Of a DNA stretch of 64,000 bases, positions 49,674-60,659 are shown one piece after another. The stretch lies in the NCBI GenBank assembly GCA_009193035.1, contig SWDT01000157.1, positions 1 through 64,000 on the forward strand, read 5' to 3'. Numbering within the stretch: position 1 is the first letter of the stretch; every line of letters starts with the position of its first letter. The notes under the pieces are model-generated. The model saw only the letters and a program-made list of their open reading frames with translations, had not been told where the DNA came from and ran no database searches. The DNA comes from Halicephalobus mephisto (lineage: Eukaryota; Nematoda; Chromadorea; Rhabditida; Panagrolaimidae). The translations under genes and the position numbers were made by a program.

Positions 49674-50814
49674 ATTTTTGCTTTCAAAAAAACTCACATA
49701 ATCTCAAACCGGTTATTTTTGGAAATGTTTTGATAAAAAATCCAAACTGTTTTCATTAGCAATTATATTGCGTCGAATAAAACCTAGTACGTTCTTGAAA
49801 CTTCTGATTTTTTAGGAAAGGGAACCAGTCATATAGAAGTCGAAAAACAATAAAACTGGCGATTTCGAAATCGGCTTTTAATATTCGAAATTTTCCATGA
49901 AAATACTTTTTAAAAGTAGTAATTCTTAATTTTTAAAACTTCTGATTTTTAGGAAAGGGAACCATTTATGTAGAAGTCGAAAAACGACAAAACTGACGAT
50001 TTCGAAATTTTTCGTTAAAATACTTTTTAAAAATTGTAATTTTTGATTTTTAAAATTTCTGATTTTTAGGAAAGGGAACCATTTATATAGAAGTCGAAAA
50101 ACAATAAAACTGATGATTTCGAAATCGGCTTTTAATATTCGAAATTTTCCATGAAAATACTTTTTAAAAGTAGTAATTCTTAATTTTTAAAACTTCTGAT
50201 TTTTTAGGAAAAGGAACCAGTCATGTAGAAGTCGAAAAACGACAAAACTGGCAAATCAACTCGGGTAGGCTGCACGACGTTCGCTCTTCTCTATTTCGCA
50301 AGATTTACCTCATTTCATTTTTATATTTTTTAGTAGTTAACTTAATACTTCAATTAAGTGAAAAAATTAATTTAAAAAGAATTTCGAAATCAGTAAAAAT
50401 CAAAAAAGAAGAAAAAAGAGAAATAACTGTTGTGCAGTCATTCGGACGGTCTTCACTCGCGTTCTTCCTTCTTCCGTTCCAATCCTAAAAACCTACAAAT
50501 TCGTCTCCAATTTCATACTTTTAATTTTTATAAATAGTAAGATCTTCTTCATCGAATATATAAAGTTCGTTCGTCTTGTTAATGCGTGTTTGTGGTTAAT
50601 CCAAAAGGCAATTACAAAACTACAGTAAATCACCAGCCAAATTCCTATTATACAACGAGTACCTCAAAAACCAAATATCCAAAATCCTGGATAATTTACT
50701 AAACCCAATCCAGTACGTTCCCCAACAATAAGATTGCCATAAACTTCATGAGGTGAAATTATCCAAGATCAAAAACTTTTGGATACCCTTTGAGAAAAAT
50801 ATATAAATCCCCGA
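49674..50814. repeat. Convergent spacer with four ~120-138-bp repeats
   Basis: GGAAAGGGAACC or GGAAAAGGAACC followed by a GTCGAAAAAC block recurs at about 49815, 49952, 50069 and 50207. The rest, 50260-50814, is unique non-coding sequence between the 3' ends of the nuclear receptor and TMEM115 genes. ATATCCAAAATCCTGGATAA (50687-50706) is locally palindromic. Confidence 0.55.
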
Positions 50815-52991
50815 TTAGTAGTTATTTCCAGACTCAGTCCTCAGTTCATTCGCCGATTGAGAATGTTGAACGCCTGTTGATTCAATCTAAAAAGTTAAAT
50901 ATATAAACAAATAAACCTACAACTATTCATATATAAATACACATGCATATTTATACACAGATAGTTACGCATCTATATTTATATAAACACCTATTTATCT
51001 GTAGATATTTATATATAAATACGCATATATATACATATATATACATTTGTATACAAACATCTATTTATCTGTAGATATTTATATATAAATATGTGCATAT
51101 ATGTAATTCATATATGCATACCTGCTCATATGTAGATATTTATATATAAATATGCATATATATATATACATTTGTATACAAATATCTATTTATCTATAGA
51201 TATTTATATATAAACATGCATATATACCTATATACAGATATCTATATGTGTGTAAATTATTCAAGAAACTTACGGGGTCTGGAATGGCAGAGGAAGAACG
51301 AGGTTCAGGCACAACGACGATTTCAGGAGTTACGGTGTCCATTTCAGGAATATCGAAGTTAGAATGGCTTGTTTTGGTACGACCTAATCGTTCGTTGAGA
51401 TCACGTAGAGCCTTTTGACGACGTCTTTCGGCATCTCGAGATTCCGGAGTAGGGAGTACAACATCAACAGGCACGAATTGTTCGAATCCGGTATATTCAG
51501 CTCTTTTGCAAATCTTCAATTTGATTAAAGTTCGGAATATTGCTTTTCCAACAACAATGGCAGCTGGTTGAGCACGTCTCGGGAAAAGTCTAAAAAATTA
51601 CATTCAAAATATCAAAAACTACTTTTACGAAATTGTCTCAAAACGAATTTCGAGAAGTTTTTAGAAACCAAAGTAGCCTAAAATTTTAATTTTCTGAGAT
51701 GACTCTTCCGAAATTGACCCTTTAGAGTTACATACTTCTTAGATAGGTACAGAAACTTCTAAATTAGGGTATATGGGGTGCCTAACCCTAAGTCTATTTT
51801 TCAAAGTGAAATTTTATATATGAAATTATTAAAAAAAGCTCGAAAAATCATAAGTATTACGAAATTTAAAAAATAAAACTCACGTGGCCCAGGCGAAGTG
51901 CTCACTGTGGTCTCCGAGTTCGTGAGTATCGTTCTGGATCTGGTAATATCTCAAATAAGTCCATCCGATTTGGATTCCAATGCCAATCTGCAGGACAACC
52001 GATCCTCTGACAAGACCGAAAATCCAAAAAATAAAAGATCCAATTACAGAAATCCCAGGCAAATGATTGTTCTTTATTCTTCCAAATGGAGTTGTCACAA
52101 GTACTGTATCCGGCAAAAATTGTTTAATCGCTACTAGAACACCTCCAGATACAGCTGCCATACCATTTAAATTACCGTAATAATAAAAATTATATGAATT
52201 AAATAGAGCAAAATTGAGAAGTGCAAAAAAAGCAATAAATAACGGAGTCAACAACTGAAAATTCATATATAAATTTAGTAATTTTCATATAAACTTAATA
52301 ATTTTTATATAAATGTAATAATTTTCATATAAATTTAATAATTCATATATAAATTTAGTAATTTTTATATAAATTTAGTAATTTCCATATAAACTTAATA
52401 ATTTTTATATTAATGTAATAATTTTCATATAAATTTAGTAATTTTTATATAAATTTAATAATTTTTATATAAATTTAGTAATTTTTATATAAACTTAATA
52501 ATTTTTATATAAATGTAATAATTTTCATATAAATTTAGTAATTTCTATATAAAGGTAATAATTCATATATAAATTTTACATTTTTATGGATTTTTTAAAT
52601 TTTCCATATGAACTAACCTGTACGATAGCAGTAAACTTTAGAGATTCTGCATATCCCCATACTGGTTCAATTAAGTGAAAGAACTGATACGCCACAGTTA
52701 GCTGGTATAAAATCACGAGAAAATTAGGTTCAAAAAACGAACAAGTCAACAACTTCCATAATTGAAAATTAAAAATATGATTAGAAATCAATGAAAAGAA
52801 GTCGTACAATGGAGAGATGAAAGTAATTAAAAACCCTGAAATTTAAGCATAAAATTAAATATTTTTTAAATTTTTTTACCGAAAGTTAAAATTCCAGAAG
52901 CGTATCTGAATTCCGGTTTGCTGTGTTTCAACTTGTCCACAACCGCAAGCAGCTTGATCTTGATGATTTGCGGATCAATATTCCCGGACAT
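50815..52991 (-). CDS. TMEM115: TMEM115 homologue, rhomboid-like Golgi membrane protein
   Basis: Five exons join in frame (362 aa; human TMEM115 is about 351): 52880-52991, 52618-52835, 51884-52254, 51274-51589 and 50815-50886. The order is a short cytoplasmic start (MSGNIDPQIIKIK), then rhomboid-like helices (GILTFGFLITFISPLY, LWKLLTCSFFEPNFLVIL, HLIEPVWGYAESLKF, TPLFIAFFALLNFALF, SGGVLVAIKQFLPDT, VIGSFIFWIFGLVRGSV). Next come the conserved YLRYYQ and GDHSEHFAWAT and a hydrophilic C-terminal tail. The WG.aEs and GD.seHFa.at motifs are characteristic of the family. No catalytic Ser/His dyad is visible, as expected for this inactive rhomboid relative. TMEM115 proteins sit in the Golgi and act in retrograde transport. 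The intron at 52255-52617 holds a 20-bp tandem repeat; the intron at 50887-51273 holds ATATATAAATA repeats. The PCGF gene lies 228 bp upstream on the same strand. Confidence 0.92.
52266..52575. repeat. 20-bp tandem repeat
   Basis: About fifteen copies of a TAATTTTTATATAAATTTAG unit with small changes, within a TMEM115 intron. Confidence 0.8.
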
Positions 52992-53219
52992 ACTTTACAT
53001 AACTTCGAAATCCAGCGGATATAAAAAAGTAAAAAATCCACGAAACAAACAAGTCAAAAAAGCCAAATCCAACACGTGTGGCTTGGCGTTCGGTTCTCAA
53101 CGCCAAAAAATCCATTTCTATCAAGTATCCAATTTGTTCATTTTTATCTTACCGACCCGATCTAGATCGACAATTCAAATTAAAAAATAACAAAAAAATA
53201 CAAAAATAATTTAAAAAAC

Positions 53220-54441
53220 TCAATAATCGAAATGAGGACGATAGTTGAGTCTCATCGGAGCGTTCGACTGATTTCGCCAGCGAGTTTTGTATATAAATGC
53301 CATCGAGAAATCCCTCCCCATCAGCTCATCGTTGCAAAATATGTCGTATTCTTGATAGAACTTGATATCACCTCGAAGAATAAGTGAAATATAACGTTTA
53401 ATCGTGTTTATAGTAGCAATTCCTGAAAATTATTCATATATAATTCAAAATTCTAGAATTATTGATTACAATGCATTTCAAATTTCGCAATTTTTGAAAC
53501 AGAAATGTTAGATATATTACAAATTACGAAATGTACTCAAAAACTTCTAGAGATATATAGTAACTGAGAAGTACTGTACTAGAACAAGTTAGAACCGAAA
53601 AAATTCGAAATTACTATTATATTTAAAATTTCGCAATTTTTGAAATAAAAATTTTAGAAACGTTGCATATATTGTAAATTACGAAATGTACTCAAAAACT
53701 TCTAAAAATATACAGTAATTGAGAAATACTGTACTAGAACAAGTTAGAACCGAAAAAATTTGAAATTATATGCCATAGTGCGGAATTTATATAAACAACC
53801 TTACCTGGTAACCTGACACAAGGCTTCTCTAGTGGTTTTAGTTGCTCGTGGGGGTCGAGGATCACGAGAATCGGCTCTTCTTCTCTTCTGTGGCCATTGC
53901 AGGGGTCGTTCGAACAGCAATTTGCAGGATCGGCTTCCTCTGCTTCTTCCTCCACTCCGTTGTCCTTCGTCTTGTCTTGAGAACTTGCTCGTTTATGACT
54001 AGGTTCTTCTTCTGAATATTGCTCCACTTCTGAATCGCTGGGGGTGTGATTGGCGGCGTATTCCCGTCTCCGTCGAATTTCCTCCTCCTGCATCCCGGGG
54101 ACCAGTTTGTAAACGATGTCCTGCAAAGTCCTGTCGAACGCGACGTAATGAGTAGGATGAGACTGGTGAATCAAAGTCTGGCACTTGGGACAAGTGTTGT
54201 CGTGCTCCTCGAAGTGCTTCAGAAGACAACTTTTGCAAAACGTATGCAGACAATCCAGAATCGTTGTTGCATCCACGAAATAGCCGTTACATAAAATACA
54301 CGTTATTCTGTCGTTGAGGATCTTCAATGGCAACACTAGTTCGGTTTTGTTCTCGGAGATCTTGACAAGGGAACTCGGCGACGGCTCCGAACCCAGGGAT
54401 CCGTCCCCGTCGCTCTGGGAACGGGCCGACTTCAGCGACAT
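53220..54441 (-). CDS. Polycomb group RING finger protein (PCGF)
   Basis: Two exons, 53805-54441 and 53220-53422, join in phase 1 (279 aa). Residues ~48-90 are a C3HC4 RING finger (CILCNGYFVDATTILDCLHT, FCKSCLLKH, CPKC). QSHPTHYVAFDRTLQDIVYK and LVPGMQEEEIRRRREY match the conserved stretch after the RING in PCGF proteins. An acidic Ser/Glu linker follows. The second exon holds a RAWUL domain (ATINTIKRYISLIL, IFCNDELMGRDFSM, TRWR, LNYRP). PCGF proteins pair with RING1 to ubiquitinate histone H2A in PRC1 complexes in the nucleus. Which PCGF paralogue (C. elegans mig-32 is the family member I can name) is not settled. An acceptor-like TTTCAG lies 10 nt before the ATG, suggesting trans-splicing. 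It is divergent from DDX18 and upstream of TMEM115. Confidence 0.92.
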
Positions 54442-54877
54442 CGCAACGTAGCTGAAAGTACAGTACTAATTATATATAACGGTAAAATAAAATACAAAAT
54501 TTCAAAATTTATATAAACATCAACCAACAATTCGATTATTGCAATTGGTTGAGAAGAGCAAGTGGAACTCCCGCCACGAAAATTCGTATTGGCCGGTCTC
54601 CAAAGCGTTCTAGAAACTTGTCCCTTTTTAATTCTCACAATAATTTCACTTTTTTCTCGCTTTACCTATTACATTTACATTTATTTTTTAATTTTTCTAT
54701 AATGTATTGTTTTTTTAATTGTTGGAGAGAAGAGAAAATGGAACTCTCGGCACAAAAGTTGCTTTAGCCCTTTTCGAATCTTTTTTTTCAATTTTCGTAG
54801 TAATTCTTCGTTTCTTCCACTTTATTCATCTTATCCGTGCTCAATTTTTATTTTTCATATATAATATTGTTTTCAGA
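54442..54877. promoter_or_regulatory. Shared divergent promoter region with a repeated block
   Basis: This 436-bp spacer must serve both PCGF (minus) and DDX18 (plus). Two related blocks lie in it: 54546-54580 (TGAGAAGAGCAAGTGGAACT then CCCGCCACGAAAA) and 54723-54757 (GAGAGAAGAGAAAATGGAAC then TCTCGGCACAAAA). The first block is followed by TATTGGCC, a reverse CCAAT-like motif. Both genes have TTTCAG just before their ATG. The regulatory role is inferred. Confidence 0.5.
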
Positions 54878-56664
54878 ATGAAGGCAAACGTACAAAAGAA
54901 AGTTTTGAAGCGGAAATTGGAAAAGTTCAAGAAAAACAAACTCCGGAAACCTCAAAAGACTGAAGAAGAAGATCCGTATTCCAAACTGTCTGACGATGAA
55001 TTTGAATCCGATGGTGAACTCGATGTTTCTGCCAGCCAGAGTAGAGATGCCGAAGAACCAGAAGAAAAGAAGTCGAAATCTGATGACGAGGACGTCGACG
55101 AATCGGAAGCAAAGACGACTGATACTTCTGCAATTCCCAAAAATGTACTCACTGACGTCAAATTCTCAAGTTACGAAGACAGACTAGATTCCCGTCTTTT
55201 GAAAGCCGTGAAATCCATGGGATTCGAGTATTTAACCGAAATTCAAGCTAAATGTATCGATCCATTGTTACAGGTAATTGTTTTTTGCATTTGGATGACA
55301 ATTGACTTATTCAGGGACATGATGTTCTCGGACTTGCAAAGACGGGCAGTGGCAAAACACTGGCCTTCCTTCTCCCAGCGATCCAATTACTTTTGAAATT
55401 GAAATGGCAACCATACCGCGGAACTGGGTGTGTAATCATCGCTCCTACCCGTGAATTGGCGATGCAAACTTATGGTGTTTTGAACGAAATAATGGAATTT
55501 TTCCCTCAATTCACACATGGATTAGTTATGGGAGGTGCGAATCGCGATACAGAAGCGAAGAAACTTGCATCTGGCGTCAATATCCTTGTTGCTACTCCTG
55601 GTCGTCTTCTGGATCATTTGCAAGACACAAAAGGCTTCGTGTACAAGTACCTTTCGTGCTTGATTATCGACGAAGCCGACCGTATTCTGGATATTGGTTT
55701 CGAACTGGAAATCAAGAAGATTTTGAGGATCTTACCAAAGAAACGTCAGTCTATGTTGTTTTCAGCAACTACGTCCCCTAAAGTCGATGAACTTATTCGA
55801 ACTGCTCTCCATGCTAATCCTGTCAAACTCGAAATCGCCCGTAAAGAGGCAACAGTAGCTGGTTTACAACAAGGCTACGTTGTTTGTGAATCTGAAGAAC
55901 GGTTCTTGCTTTTATTCACATTTTTAAAGAAGAACAGAGGAAAGAAGATTATGGTATTTTTCTCCTCTTGTGCTTCTGTCCGTTACCACCATGAGTTACT
56001 GAATTTTATCGACATGCCTGTTCAATGTATTCATGTATGGTTTTGTGAATTTAAAAATTTTAATTGTTAATTTCAGGGAAAGCAGAAACAACAGAAAAGA
56101 ACAGCTACATATTTTAAATTTTGTAGTGATACCTCTGGTGTTTTGCTTTGTACTGATGTTGCTGCTCGTGGATTGGATATCCCGAAAGTTGATTGGATTG
56201 TTCAGTATGATCCTCCAGATGATCCTAGAGAATATATTCATCGTGTTGGTAGAACTGCTCGTGGTGAAGCTGGTACTGGAAATGCATTGCTTTTCTTACG
56301 TCCTGCTGAACTTGGATTTTTACTGTATTTGAAGGAAGCGAAAGTGACGTTAGATGAGTACGAATTTTCGAAAAATAAGATGGCTAATATTCAACTTCAA
56401 TTAGAAAAACTAATCAGAGAAAACTATTATTTGAATGTTGCTGCAAAAGAAGCCTACAAAGGATATGTTCGTGCTTATGATTCCCATTCTTTGAAGAAGA
56501 TTTATGATGTCAACAGTTTGGATTTAATCAAAGTTGCGAAATCATTTGGATTTGATGTTCCACCGTTTGTTGAATTGCCTATTGCTCATAAGAACAAATT
56601 GGAAGTTCGTGGAAAACCAGGAGGATCGAAAATTAAAACATTTAAGGCATTCAAAAAGGCTTGA
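54878..56664 (+). CDS. DDX18: DEAD-box RNA helicase DDX18/Has1
   Basis: Three exons (54878-55273, 55315-56034, 56077-56664) give 567 aa. A basic-acidic N-terminal extension precedes the helicase core. Motifs in order: Q region [27 protein letters not shown], Ia PTRELAMQ, Ib [14 protein letters not shown] ([13 protein letters not shown]), [44 protein letters not shown]. The C-terminal part ([52 protein letters not shown]) is diagnostic of DDX18/Has1. The enzyme unwinds pre-rRNA and snoRNA duplexes during large-subunit maturation in the nucleolus. TTTTCAG ends 1 nt before the ATG, so the true start is this Met and the upstream open frame from 54719 is outron. All catalytic motifs are intact. 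Confidence 0.96.
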
Positions 56665-56733
56665 TTTGTAATTGTCGAGGTTAAACCTTGTTGTTGAGTT
56701 TTTTGATAAATGATTTTATTTTTTTATGGAAAT

Positions 56734-57026
56734 TTAAAACATTTCGATTTTATTTTCAGTTTTTTCGTCATCAGGGGGAGGGGGGTTCGGGTCGTCTGTC
56801 TGAAAGACGAAGCCGGATACTGTATGGACAACTTTTAAGAAATCTGCAACTACGGTATCGAGAATTTCGTCACCGATTTCTTCGACATCTTTCAGAAGAT
56901 TTGTTTCATTTTTTGAAATTTCAAAATTTTCTAAAAAAAATAATTTATAAATTTTATTTAATTTAATATTAAATTTAAATTACCAAAAATGATTAAATCG
57001 TCTTCAGAATTTTCAAAAGCATTTGT
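56734..57026 (-). CDS. 3' exons of an unidentified gene convergent with DDX18
   Basis: The last exon (56734-56930) starts after TTTTTTTAG and encodes ETNLLKDVEEIGDEILDTVV, ADFLKVVHTVSGFVFQ and a TDDPNPPPPDDEK acidic-proline tail, ending EMF-stop. A 53-bp intron (GTAATT to TTTTTTAG) joins it in phase 1 to an upstream exon fragment (56984-57026) reading NAFENSEDDLIIF. That exon's own 5' boundary could not be found. Its stop lies 70 bp from the DDX18 stop, a normal convergent layout. The plus-strand ORF over the same bases is a shadow. Function is not recognised. Confidence 0.4.
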
Positions 57027-57442
57027 AAAAAAAATAAAATAAAAAAATAAAATAAATTCCATATTTGAAAAATGATTAAAAATAAATTTTAAATTTATTT
57101 AAATATTTTTTAAAAAATTATTTAAAAGTCAAATTATTTTGAATAATTTATTTTTTGATTTTTTATGGATTCAAAAAAGAAATAAATTTTGTCGATTTAA
57201 ATAATAAAAAAAATTTAAGGAATTTTCTGAATTATTTTAAAAATAAAATAAAAAATAAAATTTCCTGGTTTTTAAAAAATCAATTTTTAGGATTTTTTAA
57301 AATTGTTTTATTTTGAAAAATTTAAAAACAAAAAGTGAAATTTGTTAAAAGTTAATCAAAAAAGAACTTGAAAAAGAAGAATATCGTTTTTGTGGATCAG
57401 GAAATACTCAGGAATCGTCGTACTGGATAAAAAAACAGATTT

Positions 57443-57630
57443 TCAATGGATTTAAATCAGCCAAATAACGGAGATTTTCAATGGATCTAAATCTGCGAAA
57501 TCACGGAGAATTTTAATAAATATAAATCTGCCAAATCACGGAGAATTTCAATAAATATGAATCTGCCAAATCATGGAGAATTTTAATAAATATAAATCTG
57601 CCAAATCACGAAGATTTTCAATGGAGACCA
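57443..57630. repeat. 35/36-bp tandem repeat
   Basis: Five to six copies of ATCTGCCAAATCACGGAGAA plus AATTTTAATAAATATA-type sequence. On the minus strand two units read in frame as LRDLADLYLL and LHDLADSYLL before the period slips to 35. It lies between the exon at 57783 and the convergent exons, so it may be intronic or a decayed coding repeat. Confidence 0.6.
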
Positions 57631-57782
57631 TGCTTTTTCGAATCATTGAAACTGACCGTACTGAAGTACTTTTACATAATTACTACAAATATACTTTTGA
57701 TTCCATAGTTAATGATTTTACTTTATTTGTGAAAAACAAGAAATCCATGATTACATTCATTCGATTGTTACTTGTTTCGATT

Positions 57783-58100
57783 ATTTCCACTCAGATACCG
57801 TGAAATAAGATCCTGAGTATCTCCATCCAGAGTTGTGATGCTTTCAAGTTGTTTCAAAACATTTTTGATTTCAGTTTCGTCCTTGTCCTTCGAGAGCAGA
57901 TCAACATTGGTTCTAAAAAGTCTCATTCAGATGATCGAAATACCAATTTTTCATTTCTGAGATTTTGTTCTATCACTTAGACGTATTTCTCACTGATTTA
58001 AATAGTGGTGAACAAGAAATGGCGGAAAATAAAAATTACATCATTACTGTCTAAAGGTGTCTTGTTATGTCGGATGCTGTTCAACAAGCGTTGTTTCTCA
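57783..58100 (-). pseudogene. Exon fragments of the TLDGDT-motif family
   Basis: After an acceptor TTTTTAG, the frame 57747-57917 (minus) reads TNVDLLSKDKDETEIKNVLK, QLESITTLDGDTQDLISRYL and then a stop. Its C-terminal part matches the fragment at 683-808 (IVQIPTLDGDTVNLIQDYL). Upstream, near 58044-58103, EKQRLLNSIRHNKTPLDSND followed by a GTAATT donor looks like another exon, but the phases do not agree, so the gene is broken or the model is wrong. It may belong with the convergent exons at 56734-57026. Unknown function. Confidence 0.35.
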
Positions 58101-58698
58101 AAAAATAAAAATTCAACTTATAAGTACGAAATGATACAACTAATGTTGTTCTCGAAATTACAGTGGATTGGTTTTCGCATTTGAACAAATTCAAAAAAGT
58201 CGAATTGAGATAATTTCGGAGTACTAGTTAAATTCATTGGATTTCGCTCCAGAGCTGATAATCGTCAAAAATTTTACATTAGTTGATATCTGATAATATA
58301 CTTGTTCTATTTAATATATCAACATTTTGTTCAGTTCTGTAACTATTAAATTAATAAGGTTTTCAGGAGTACTTTAGGAAGTAATTTTCAAGATAAATTT
58401 TCATATATCAAATTTGACTTTTTCCTTATAATGTTGTATATCATTCGAATCAGCATTTCAAGCTCTATAAGAAGGGTGATACTTTTGTAAGCAAACTTTA
58501 ATTTCTTGCAGAAAATCGAATGCAAAAATATGGAAACCAGTGCGAAATATGTTTTTTTAATGTGGGAAAAAATTACGGAAAACCTGGTAGATTTGTTTTC
58601 GCTCCTTTTTGTGATTATCACTGTGTACCTATGTATTATCATCATTTACTCTTCACTCCTTTTACTGAATACTTTTATTAATAACCCTCGGGTTCGAG

Positions 58699-59306
58699 AT
58701 GCGTGTTTTTTGGATTTTCATTCTAGCTTGTACTGTTTCCTGGGCTTCTGGATTCATTATCCGTCATGGTCGTCGAGCCGATGAGTTTACTAACCGTTTG
58801 GAACGCAAGTTACTTCGAAGTTCTCTGAGAAATTCAGCTTCTCAACGAAGACGGGAGATTTTCAACGATGAAGCTGAAAATGCTGTTTATAGTCTTCCTA
58901 ACACCTTCGTCATCAAGCAACGAGTGCCTGTGGCAGCTGTCCGTAATATAAATGCTCGTGTAAGTAGTGTTTTCATATATCAATTTTACAATTTAAAACT
59001 TTTCAGGACGTTCCGATATCTGTTGCTCCTTCTTTCCGTGCTGATGTCATTGAAGACGATGCAATTTTTGAAGACGATATTGGAGATGATGTTAGTGCTG
59101 ATTCTATTGAAATTATTGAATTACCTGACTCGACGGAAGAAGGAAACGAAGATGACGTTATTGTTGATTCTATTGAAATTATCGAACTTCCTGATTTAGT
59201 CGATGATGATAGTTCTGAAGCCTTCCCTGATTTCAATGAATTTGTCCATTTAGATAACATTCCTCTCTCGGACCAGGACCCTGAAATGGAGACTGCTGTA
59301 TTCTAA
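58699..59306 (+). CDS. Small secreted protein, prohormone-like with acidic repeat tail
   Basis: Two exons, 58699-58959 and 59007-59306, split by a 47-bp intron, give 186 aa. A signal peptide (MRVFWIFILACTVSWASG) is followed immediately by FIIRHGRR, a Gly plus dibasic pattern like an amidation site, and then several basic clusters (ERKLLR, SQRRRE). The second exon is acidic and repeats DSIEIIELPD twice, about 24 residues apart. It ends EMETAVF. There are no cysteines in the mature part. It could be a neuropeptide-like precursor or another secreted acidic protein. No homologue is recognised. Codon use is normal for the window and the exon-intron structure is clean. Confidence 0.7.
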
Positions 59307-60059
59307 CCGATTGTCCTAATGTAGTATAATAGTAATTGTTAGTAGATATAAATTGTTATTAACTTTATTGAGCCTATTATTGGTTATTAAATATTCTTGT
59401 TGTATTTCTCGATCAATATCACGACAATAGTGTTTTAATCGAATCATTTACCTTGCTCATGTTCGTGTTTGAATATTATTTACCTTCTTTGAGGTACTGA
59501 TCGTATGTTGAGAAAATAATTATCGAAAAAAAATTTAATTATATAAAATTATCCGATTTAACCAAATTTTGAACCTTTAAAAGGTGAATGAAAAATAAAA
59601 TTTGAGTTTTATTCGAGAATTATCCGACACAACTAAAATTGAAAAAAAAATATTTGAAATATTTAAATTCAAAAATTCAAAAATTAATTAATTTTGTATT
59701 TTTTATATAGAGTTGTTCAAATTTGAAAACAATGATAATTTTCGAAATTACAAGAAATTTCTGAAACGGAAAAATTGGATTTCTGAATTCCAATTTTTAA
59801 AAATAAAAAAAATATTAATGTTTAAATATTGACGGGAAATTGTAAATTTTAATTCGATTTTGAAGTCGATTGCTCCATAGACTTCGACATTAGAGTTCTG
59901 GAAAAACTGAAAATATTTTAAATATAATAGTTTTGATGGACTTTTGTTTTCCGTTTTATCAGTTTCGCATTGAAATTTAGATTTTTCTTGTTAAGACACA
60001 ACTCATACTTCAAGTTTTGGTTGGGAAAATTTAGATCAGAGGCAACTTTTTAAAACAGA
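59307..60059. other. AT-rich spacer
   Basis: 3' flank of the secreted protein gene, with no ORF or element I can support. Another spacer (57919-58698) upstream of that gene is similar, apart from a block near 58395-58480 (TTTTCATATATCAAATTTGA) that has a diverged match near 14715-14780. Confidence 0.4.
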
Positions 60060-60391
60060 GGTTTTCTGAAATCACGTCTAACAGAATGGAATTAATACTT
60101 AAGAATCTTTGATTACGGTTTTCAGATTATTGGTTTTAATTAAGTACAATCGATGACAAGATTGCATTCCAACAAAATATTGATTTTAACCGAGTATAAT
60201 CAACGTGTTTGGATCATGTTTGTTTCCAGTCAAAAAAGTATTAATAAATTGATTATACTCAGTTACCATCAATTTTTGTTGGAATGCAATCTTGTCATCG
60301 ATTGTACTTAATTAGAACCAATAATCTGAAAACTGTGATCAGGAGCTCCTACGTGTTGATTCTATTCAGTTAGACGTGATTTCAGAAAATC
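60060..60391. mobile_element. Fold-back element, second copy
   Basis: Starts GGTTTTCTGAAATCACGTCT and ends with the reverse complement. The interior matches the cadherin-intron copy at 37293-37626 closely, including ATCGATGACAAGATTGCATT on both arms and AACGTGTTTGGATCATGTTT in the loop. Length is about 332 bp versus 334 bp. It has no coding potential. Confidence 0.85.
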
Positions 60392-60418
60392 TATGAATAG
60401 AAAGTCTGGGAACTGTGA

Positions 60419-60640
60419 TTATCTCAGATTTCTCCATTGGTTCTTCGCTTTTTCGTGGGTATTTGAAGAGTTATCCTGATCTTGATCAAGTGCTGAAATC
60501 GGTAATGAAGGTTGATTTAAAGAAAATGAAGCTTCTGACATTCGTTCTTCATCAATATTTTCAGAATTTGATTTCTGACGGCATCGAGAAAGCAACTTGT
60601 TCTTCATTCTCAAATTTGCATCATTTGATTCTGAATCCAT
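60419..60640 (-). CDS. Possible small hydrophilic protein
   Basis: From a Met near 60640, a 73-codon frame begins MDSESNDANLRMKNK. It is rich in Ser, Asn, Asp and Glu and ends NQWRNLR. The plus strand of the same stretch is also open for 91 codons, so strand is uncertain. It lies next to the fold-back element, with the glucosylceramidase stop about 490 bp upstream. No family is recognised; it may be chance. Confidence 0.25.
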   Translation of the reverse strand: MDSESNDANLRMKNKLLSRCRQKSNSENIDEERMSEASFSLNQPSLPISALDQDQDNSSNTHEKAKNQWRNLR

Positions 60641-60659
60641 GTTTGATAGAAAAAACAAT

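Noticed and set aside
52266..52575. Regular 20-bp array considered as a CRISPR array
   Set aside because: There are no unique spacers, the array is AT-rich and lies in a eukaryotic intron; it is a simple tandem repeat.
54719..54877. Upstream extension of the DDX18 reading frame with an apparent hydrophobic N-terminus
   Set aside because: A TTTTCAG acceptor ends 1 nt before the Met at 54878, and DDX18 proteins start with a basic region, so the upstream frame is outron or promoter.
56688..56966. Plus-strand ORF after DDX18
   Set aside because: It is the complement of a better minus-strand exon with an acceptor, a clean stop and protein-like composition.
59003..59260. Minus-strand Ser-rich ORF
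   Set aside because: Shadow of the acidic second exon of the secreted protein gene; Asp/Glu codons read as Ser/Ile on the other strand.
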